Part shown: one piece after another, positions 56,007-64,000 of the stretch
How the letters are laid out: each line of letters begins with the position of its first letter
How positions within the stretch are numbered: position 1 is the stretch's first letter
Assembly: GCA_002803225.1 (NCBI GenBank)
Contig: NXFV01000975.1
Span: forward strand, 95,521-159,520
Source: Gamarada debralockiae
Lineage: Eukaryota; Ascomycota; Leotiomycetes; Helotiales; Hyphodiscaceae
Reading direction: 5' to 3'
Length of the DNA: 64,000 bases
Made by a program: the position numbers and the translations under genes
Notes under the pieces: model-generated
The model's input: only the letters and a program-made list of their open reading frames with translations
What the model was told of the DNA's origin: nothing
Database searches by the model: none

Positions 56007-59000
56007 GTTGGTTGCTGATTAACACTTAATAATTATCTATGAAGTGAAGCTTGTGGCCATGCTCCTGGGAGATTAGATGTCGAGAATACTAAATGATTTG
56101 AGAAAGCTTACACGATATATGAGGCTACGAACTTGTGACGTAGGTCGCGAAGGAGATGATCGTCAGGATTCCCGATTTTGGTAGCCGTGATCACAAAATA
56201 ATGGGGCAAGAGGATGCAAGACAACAAAACATCAAACACAAACCCCGAATATAAAGGTGGAGGAGGGGCACGGCACCGAGGGGGTCATATACCAATTAAT
56301 AAACATTGCGCCGGCGGGACCACTAGGGACCTGCGTCATTACTCCGTCACTCACCTCGTAAGAAGAAACTCGCGAGGCGTTGAAATTCGATGGTCGCCTC
56401 TACTTGGCAGGTTGACTAAATTCTTAGCTCAAAATGTTTAAAAGAGTGCCTGTGACCACCATCGGAGACCAAATTCCACGGCTGTTTTTCTGGAGAACTT
56501 TGGACCGGATACCCCAATTACCTGATCAACTACCTGAGTAGCATAGGCTGGAGAAGACTGGAGTTTCTTGGAGAGAAACCGAGCATCCGTATTTTTGCGA
56601 GCTGGAGGCGGAGTTGGGGCTTTCAGGCGAGTCGATCCTCATTTCTGATAAGCCATCGACGATCGACAGTGTAGCGTCGGCATGGTCAGCTACGTGGGTC
56701 TCGTTGAGAGTGGGAATCACGAAATATTGAAAATTTCTGTATAGTATGACATCATGCATCTCAGCCTCGTACTATAAGCGCAGCCTCGCAAAACCAAGAA
56801 ATTCTGGGCGCATTTAATTGAGCCCCCATCTTTCCGCAAATTTTGATACAATCCTGGATTTCAATAGTTAGTACCTCTGAGTACGAGAATAGCCATGTGA
56901 TCAGAGTACTTTTACTAATAAGGACCCCCAAATGGCAGTGATCTTCATCCGAAACCAAACTTACACAATAAATTTCTGACACGCCTCTGAGGGCTTGCGG
57001 AACTATGCGACACCGTCTGAGGCGTTTAAGAGGCTCTGGAGCTTGAAAAACTCTTGGCCTTCGATTTTAGACGTGGAGCATGGGAGACAGGGAAGAATCC
57101 TCGATAAGTATGTCCTCTTGACTGTGAAATTCAATATTCTTGAGATGCTTCAAATATTCCGAACACCGGTGACGCAGAACTGGGAAATCTGCAGGGCACG
57201 TCATCTTTCCAGCGCTGACGCCAACGTCTCCGCATCTCCAGAGTTCAAACCCCGAAGACCGAGTCAAAGAAGTGGAGTCAGCACACGTAGAATTCAACTT
57301 CAGGTATTTGAGGAGGCATGAGCTGTTCTTATGAGGCTAAGGGGTTACCCCTCATTGATCGGCTGCGAACTTTGTCATCACGTGACTATTGACGGATCCA
57401 ACCATTTCTTTCTTGAAACCAAGCATCGAGCTTACAGGGAGATGGTATCTTTTATGCACCCAGTGGCAAATAGGACAACTCTGGAGAAATCTAAAATTCA
57501 AAGATTCTTCACGTGGCCGTTGCGACAGGTGACGTAACACTGCTCACCGAAGCGAGCGCTTTCTTCTTTGTTCAAGCTCAGCAATTTTCTTCTCCCTCTA
57601 TAACCGAGCTAATGCAATACAAATGGCAATTTCTGTTTATATGGGGCTCTGAACTTTAAGGCCTGAACTATCTCCCCGTCCTCTCGAATCCACCTTTGCC
57701 CTTCCCTGCCCTCAACCCACTTTTCAAGTCTGGCAAGAACCCAGCCTCAATCAAAACCTGATGTTTTTCAGCAGCACTCTACTCATATTCCCATCACCTC
57801 TCTCTACCGACTCAACCCCAATGTTCTTCAAGGAAGGCTGACATCCTACCACCAAGGGCTTCGCAGCAGCCATGGGATGCACACTCCCTTTCTTCTTCAA
57901 ACCCTCTTCAAAAGACTTCAATCATTCCCCACTCGGGACACGAATTAGCTTATATCCCAGCTCATCCATACTTGCCCATAGATCCCCGAACGAGCACGTG
58001 CCATCGACGGCTTTCGCGTTCTCCTTTCCGAACGAAAGAACAGACGAGTTTCTCCGTTACAGCGTCAACCAACGCAGTACTGAACACCAAATTCTCTTAC
58101 TCCTCATCAGTTTTGACTAGTCGCAGATAAAGTCGTCGGTATTGGACACTCCATTCACTGAATCTGCCAAAATAAACCCAGGCTTCACAACTAGCCGCTT
58201 TCCCCGCCTCAAGAACTGTAGCTTGAGGGATACTTTTGGATACCGTGCTTTACCATCGGAATCTCAACATTTCCCAACCCTCAAGCTCGCGTGACCTTGC
58301 GACCCTTATGTTCAGTTTACCGAAACAGACAGTGGCCTGTCACGAGGGCAAGATCACATGTACATGAAAGGCATCCTCCCATCCCCCAATAAAAAAGCCA
58401 CAACCTAATTCGTGCCTGGGTATTCTTTCCTTTGACTTTATGGATCAATTTCGCAAATCTTTCAATCATTTGATTATTGAGAGAAATTGTGTGGATGTGT
58501 GGAAGGCAGTGCTTTTGGTAATGGAAAACGCTGCGACAAAACTTGAGCTCAAGGAGACAGATGGCCGTTCTGCTGCAGGCAGTATCTCGCGAGCATACCT
58601 CCATGCCTCGCCAAGCATCTAGATTTACTCAAAAATTGGTTCAAGTAGTTAAAACTCATGATCCCAAATATAAATTAATTCTTTGAAACGAACTTTTGTT
58701 TTCTGGAATCTTGCTGCCCTAGGTTTGTTTCCTCTGTGTAGGGAATGAAGAAGCCAGATAGCGGTCAGTGCAAAGAGCTCAGCATGGGTAATACCGCACA
58801 ACACGCTTTCAATCGTCATACGATCAGCTTATTGGCGAAGACTACATCCCTAGAGGCTTTCTAGACTCGATCGTGACACTCCTTGTCAAAGTCCTTCTGC
58901 AAATTTAAGAGGTTCTCCCTTGTGGGGTGTGGCTGCGCGTTGTGAATAAGCAATCGACGTGGCAGTCTTCCGAGTCGCCCTCAATTCTTCCACTAACCCA

Positions 59001-59402
59001 CGGCTTTGGCCGCCTTAGAACATGCATGCATGAGACCTTCCATACAGCACGTCAGAGAATGACGGGGCGTTTTATGCTTGTTTAAAGCCTTTAATCAGCC
59101 CGTAAAGGTGCCATCTGTGGCAGGGTAATAGCAAGGCAGATATGATCCATGAGGGAAGAAGCGATCCTATGAAACCCATTGGAGAGGGATTGCTAGCGCC
59201 GTTTGCAGGCCGGATGGATCGTGCTCACCCGGGAGCCTTACAGCGAGGCTGATTGATTCAAGACTTCATGGTAGCCAGTAAATGCATAATAGTACATAAA
59301 GCTTTGATGGTTCGTCATGTCGTGCCCCTTACAATGAAACTTCGCCTCGAGAGATTGATCTATGAGAATCTATCAAGTTGACAGTCAGTTATTCAGTTTC
59401 CG
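56007..59402. other. Long gene-poor spacer
   Basis: About 3.4 kb without a supported gene. The plus frame 57872-58120 starts MGCTLPFFFKPSSKDFNHSP with a possible myristoylation Gly2 but has no recognised domain or continuation. Other frames are short and mostly non-ATG. No terminal repeats noticed. Confidence 0.45.
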
Positions 59403-60935
59403 ATGGACGTTTCGCCGGAGCAGCCTCAAGGTTCAAAGCCTCAGGAGGCCGTTCGGGGTCAGCCTTCAAGACTGATTCAGATATCTACCAGCAATGCAAC
59501 ACCTTCCTTGCTCCAACCGTCCCACTTTCAATATCAAGAAGAGAGAGAGAAGTTGAATTCCGAATATCAATTGATATGGGCTGAGTCAATGGCTGGAGCA
59601 ACACGACACTCACCAGTGTATCGGAACGTTGCTACCTTGCTTATATCGTGGCACCAAGACAACGATGACTTGAAGGTATCTGAAGAGGCATGTGCCATGA
59701 TTCCTAGGAGACAATACTGAGTGACTAACATCTAGGCAGGTCACACGCCTTCAGCATACATTCGAAGAGAAGTACAGGTTTAAAACATCAAAGGTAGAGC
59801 TTGCTTGCGGCCACGGGCCTCGACCGCAGGTCCAATTGAATAAAGAAGTCGCAAACTTCGTCTCTACGGAAGACAAAGAACATACACTCTTGATCGTCTA
59901 TTATGCTGGGCATGGGCATCCAGGTGCGAATCCGGGGCATTTGCATCTAACAGGGTGAGTTATTCTCGTACAATCTATGACTATCAGCAAATTCTAACGG
60001 CCAATAGAGAGCGGGGGACGTCAGAAACCCATCGTAACTACCCCAACTTCCCTGTGATCTGGAATCATACCGAAAGCCTCCTCAACGATACTCATGCGGA
60101 CATACTCGTGATATTTGACTGCTGCTATGCTGGAGATCTCGGTCGATTTGGAGGAGGTCTGAGCACTCGGTGAGAAAAGCCCTCTGGACTACGTGATCTC
60201 AATGCTAAAGATGAGTTTAGATCATTCGAGTATCTCGCTGCAACCTCGCCGAGTGGAGTTACCAGAAGTCCAGGAAAAGCTTCTTTTACCTCGGCCTTGA
60301 TCTGGGCATTGGAAGAGCTCTTGCTCAACGATGATAGACCTAAGTTCACCACAACTGAGCTCCGCCTGAAGATCAAGGATGCGCCGGATTTTCCCAAAGA
60401 CCAAACACCAATGCTTAAATCAAGAGACGTTTCATCCATCGAAAGGATAGTGTTGGGTCCACTTCCACCTTCGGATGAGAAGCCTCCCAGTCCGGAAGAA
60501 GGTTCCAGGTCGGCCAACACGGAGTGTCTTGTTTTAAAGTGTTTCTTTGAGAGGACTCCAACTAGGGAGGAGCTAAAGAGTCTTGCTCATTGCATTCAAC
60601 GCCATATCAGCACACAAAAATCGCCATTGACGAAAGTCGCTTACGGAGGTCTTCATTGTCTTGAGCAGAGGGCAGCCTTGATGTTTCTTGAGAGCTTGAA
60701 CCGCAAGAGGTCGGTGGATATGATAACCACGTCCCTTCGCTTATCAGCTGTTCTACCGGATGAGTCTCCGGAGCACATAGATCAGAAGCCAGATACCCAA
60801 CAAGAATCCAACCCGACGCAAACGAACGATAGCCATTGCGCTGGGAAGGAAGGGGAGAAGGAGCTATACGATGATGACGCAGTGGATGAGACTCAGACGC
60901 CAGAACAGAATAAAGGGGGGAAAGTGATTCGTTAG
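59403..60935 (+). CDS. Caspase-like (peptidase C14) protein (454 aa)
   Basis: Four exons: 59403-59675, 59740-59954, 60008-60169, 60221-60935; introns are 64, 53 and 51 nt. The catalytic dyad of clan CD is visible: His in LIVYYAGHGHPGANPGHLHL (end of exon 2) and Cys in ADILVIFDCCYAGDLGRFGG (exon 3), each after a hydrophobic strand. SFEYLAATSPSGVTRSPGKA matches the segment after the Cys in fungal caspase-like proteins. No zinc-finger or Pro/Gln-rich metacaspase prodomain is seen; the N-terminus has about 90 residues of mostly helical sequence. The C-terminal 200 residues are Glu/Asp/Ser-rich and unrecognised. It is likely a protease of the C14 superfamily, as found beside fungal cell-death receptors. 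Confidence 0.87.
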
Positions 60936-61486
60936 ATTCCAAGAGCTTTTTCAGAACCATAGATTAGAGGCGTTTTTAAGATTTGAAGATAATTCACGAT
61001 ATATCTAGGTAAACATGAGTACAAGTTTTACTAGATTCGAATCACAAATATACTTCCCTATTCATTTGCGTTTATTCTTGCACATCTAGGCCAAGTTACT
61101 TATTTCTCTGTCTCCTTGAATGCCAAAGCCATCTAATCCGACAAGCTTAATTTGTGACTTAGTTGCAAGATGAAACAATTACAAAGATTCAATGGCAAAT
61201 TGAGCCGGCGAGTGCGTAACGTCCTCGACGAAAAGTCCTGAGGCATTTCAGTTCGTGTCACAAGGTTTGTTGCTACCACACCTTACTGAAGATCCTGACT
61301 GGGAAATGGATACCCATGCCCCAGGCTAGGGCAAGGCGACAAATTGCCTTAGGGCTGCCTTCAAGATTTATGCGGCTGAGGTTGATGCCAGCCGTGTGTC
61401 ATATGAACATATAAGCCCACCTGTTTATCCCACAAGGCATACTTGAGAGAAGCCTTGAATACCGCGGAGCCTTGTCTTCTCAAAAC
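60936..61486. other. Intergenic, no gene seen
   Basis: About 550 bp between the caspase-like gene and the 90-aa gene, with no open frame of note. Confidence 0.5.
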
Positions 61487-61893
61487 ATGTCCGCTCCACG
61501 CGATGTGAGTTATCTCTTGCTTGAATTGGCATTAAGATCCGATCCTATTGAACAAAGGCTAAATCACATTCTTCCAGTCTGCAGATGGTAGCAACTATCG
61601 TTCTTCGTATTCATCTTCTGCACCCAGGGTGCAAGTGTGTTTTCACTCGCAATTTGGAATTAGATGATCAGTCACTGACACTCAATCAGCACGTCAACGC
61701 CTTTGAAGTCAATGATAGGGTCTGGATGAAGGACATCAACGGTTTCTATACTGTTTTAGCATGGGTGGTTGAAAAGACATACAACGAAGTACGGGATGGG
61801 TGGGACTACAGGGTGATGAGAAGAGACATCTCCCAAACAAACTGGCTGGAGGGTGACTATTGGCGAGCAGAGACGGAATTAAGACGAGCTTGA
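61487..61893 (+). CDS. Small basic hypothetical protein, SH3-like pattern (90 aa)
   Basis: Three exons: 61487-61504, 61578-61628, 61690-61893; introns are 73 and 61 nt. Splicing gives MSAPRDSADGSNYRSSYSSS then APRHVNAFEVNDRVWMKD, a continuous and sensible protein. The longer single ORF (from 61585) is artefactual upstream of HVNAFEV. The body FEVNDRVWMKD..GFYTVLAWVVE..W..ETELRRA follows the strand pattern of small SH3-like beta-barrels such as those in chromatin readers, but I would not assign it. It lies between the caspase-like and DUF6594 genes on the same strand. Confidence 0.7.
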
Positions 61894-62318
61894 TGGCATG
61901 ATTATCTTCCTATCGTAGCTTGAGTGGGCAGATTCGGTAAATTAAGAAGTTAAATGGTTCGTGGGCGTGATATGCATGGGTCTGGTTGGAAGAGTGTGTC
62001 CATGTCGGGAATGCTGGCATTTCCTGATTGGCAATTTATGAAAGAAGGCATCCTTAGGCAAACTTTTCTACTGCCCGACGAACGCCCTGCTCTTGTCTCG
62101 GAAGAAGCAAACCTTGCATAATCCAATATCAGGCAAATTGGATCTCGAGCTCAAGTAGAATAGTTTCGCGGCGTAATACCTTCGCGTAGTCGAGGCTTTT
62201 TCGAATAGCACCTTTGCCGCGGAGCCTCAATTTGCCTGTAACTTATATACTTAGCCTTCGAAGAACAAATATGTATCTTGTCTTAATGTATAGATTGATC
62301 ATAATCATACCTTTAGCA
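61894..62318. other. Intergenic, promoter of DUF6594 gene
   Basis: No gene. An open frame from 62214 reads into the DUF6594 start but has no ATG matching family expectations before 62319. Confidence 0.45.
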
Positions 62319-63796
62319 ATGACTCATTCTGAAATTCAGATACGCGATCTTGAGAATGGCCTGCCAGAAATGCAAGATACTTCCACTTTTCCCTCCAGCA
62401 GTCCTGGCACCACTTTTGTGACACCATCCGTAAAGCAGAACGATACTACGAGTAAGATCCCCATTGACTCACTCAGACATCAGTTATTCTGGTTTTATCT
62501 CAGTAGTCAGTTAACGACTTGATTCTCAGGGGTTTCGGTGACAACATCATTGTACAATAATCTGAAAAGGAGTCTATCCAAACTCTACTGGCCCACGATT
62601 ACTTCTACTATTAGAGAACGTCTGTTAAAACCGTCTCCTTAAGCTAGTACCTCTTAAGTTTTAAGTCTAACACTTGTCTAGTTGAGCGATGCCCGCGTGG
62701 CTATCCTCGAGTGGCGGCATTTCTCGACAGCGACGAGAACTTCATGATCTACCGCAGATTTGGATTCTTGCATGCTAGAGTCCTTTTGCGCAAACAAGAC
62801 AAACTGCGAGAAATGGAAGAGGCCCTCGATACAATGGACACAAGCGATGCTCAGATATCAGACCCAATGCCCAATAAAGCTTTGATGTCTCGGGAAATTG
62901 ATGAAAGTCGCACCGATGCCAGTCCTCACGGAACACGAGCGGAACTCCTTGACAAAGTGGAGAATGACCTAGTAAAATATGGTAAGCAGAGAGCTTACTG
63001 GAAGCTTCTTGATCACTAATGGAAGATTTAGGCCAATTACTTCTTCAAGCACAGCAGCTTACAATGGCAAATAAGCCATCACCAAGAGATCATAACAGCG
63101 TCAGCGACTATATTGCTTTTACGAAACCTCTTCTGGAAGCCGATAGCTCTTTTATTAAGCATACTGAAGACCTCATTACTCTTCGACCAGGTCGCGAAAG
63201 TGCTTGGGTGGACACCATTGTAGAACGAATGCTGAAGATGTTGCCATATAAGCCAACGCAGGTTAGTGTCATTTTTGACTCTTAGGCTCAAACAGTTTCC
63301 TCACTAATTTTAACCTTGTTATAGTATGTATTCTGTTCTAATGTAAGGATTTTCTCCACCCATTTATATTGTCTCGCCTTACTAATAGATCTTGATTACT
63401 AGGAGACACGACGAAAATCTTCTAATCAGGACGTCCGATATTTCACAAAAGCAAGAGTTGACCGTCTCGTCAATACCATTGTATTATTGATGGTCTTGAT
63501 CCTTCTTGTTCTTCCTGTTTATGCCTTATATCGTACTAGTGGAGTAGTTGAAAGTACTAAGTCCAACGCTGTGTGCATCGGTATTCTTTTGGTAGCAACA
63601 TTGGTGTTCTCTGCAGTCCTTTCACTGTTTACTAAAGCAAGACGACACGAGATACTTGGAGCTGCTGCAGCGTGAGTAATTTCCTTTATTTCAATTCGTT
63701 TTGAGATTCTGGCTGATACGATGGCCACAAAGCTACTGTGCCATTCTAGTGGTTTTCATCGGCAATCTTGGAAGCGGACGAGCCGTCGGAGCGTGA
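62319..63796 (+). CDS. DUF6594 membrane protein (337 aa), six exons
   Basis: Exons: 62319-62451, 62682-62981, 63032-63261, 63325-63342, 63403-63671, 63733-63796. Exon 4 is an 18-nt micro-exon (YVFCSN) needed to join PTQ to ETRRKSSNQDVRYF. The protein starts with a Ser/Thr-rich disordered part. Then comes the family core CPRGYPRVAAFLDSDENFMI, YRRFGFLHARVLLRKQDKLR, and a long helical region with LDKVENDLVKYG. It ends in three TM helices (LLMVLILLVLPVYALY, VCIGILLVATLVFSAVLSLF, YCAILVVFIGNLG). DUF6594 proteins are widespread and expanded in Pezizomycotina; function is not established. The first intron (230 nt) is the longest in the window and less certain than the rest. Confidence 0.88.
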
Positions 63797-64000
63797 ATTG
63801 GACGGATTTAGGGACCAAATTGTATCAGCATAGATACTTGCGGGACTTTCGTAGTTGCTGAGCTGTGGCTGCCTTATACCTTGCAGCAGCAATCTTGCGT
63901 GTATCGGAGCGGCGTACAACGTAGCATCACATTGAGCATGTACAATCGGTTCCGGTGAGTGTTCGGCAATTTTACCGCTTTTTGTTTAGCTCGTAGCGGG
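63797..64000. other. 3' flank of the DUF6594 gene
   Basis: Nothing recognisable before the window end. Confidence 0.5.

Noticed and set aside
1..64000. CRISPR array, bacterial operons or ribosomal RNA genes
   Set aside because: No regularly spaced repeats with unique spacers and no rRNA-like sequence were seen; gene structure is eukaryotic throughout.

Overview
This window looks like nuclear DNA from a filamentous ascomycete (Pezizomycotina). Genes are short, most have GT-AG introns of about 44-150 nt, and families largely confined to these fungi are present: HET-domain protein, CFEM-domain PTH11-like receptor, two Zn2Cys6 regulators, laccase, DUF6594 protein and DUF2231 protein. Membership of Leotiomycetes/Helotiales is only a weak guess. 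Gene-dense stretches alternate with AT-rich, transposon-scarred stretches that look degraded. Gene models were spliced by hand, and every intact multi-exon model closes in frame.
Layout. 1-5.6 kb: frame-disrupted arrestin-like gene, small Cys-rich secreted protein, decayed AT-rich DNA. 5.7-9.1 kb: a divergent housekeeping pair, a PlsC-type acyltransferase (-) and a mitochondrial NAD(H) kinase (+). 9.1-16 kb: two broken secreted-protein genes, an intact DUF2231 membrane protein and a frameshifted NmrA-like gene. 17-19.6 kb: phosphoribosyltransferase and O-methyltransferase. 19.6-27.7 kb: a repeat island around one intact HET gene, with HET relics, two hAT-like MITEs, a solo LTR and a 19-bp tandem array. 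27.7-34.5 kb: ten-exon Zn2Cys6 regulator, four-TM protein, eight-exon CFEM receptor. 36.4-44.7 kb: pogo-like MITE, PhyH-type dioxygenase convergent with an SDR, laccase, secreted glycoprotein. 45.4-56 kb: full ABC-B multidrug transporter, Zn2Cys6 regulator and MFS transporter, all on the minus strand. 59.4-63.8 kb: three co-oriented genes encoding a caspase-like (C14) protein, a 90-aa protein and a DUF6594 membrane protein.
How the genes may work together. The transporter-regulator-transporter block suggests a chemical defence or export locus. The caspase-like/DUF6594 trio and the HET gene fit the fungal non-self recognition and cell-death repertoire, but nothing in the sequence proves they are functionally linked. 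The laccase, secreted proteins and CFEM receptor suggest interaction with plant material or a host.
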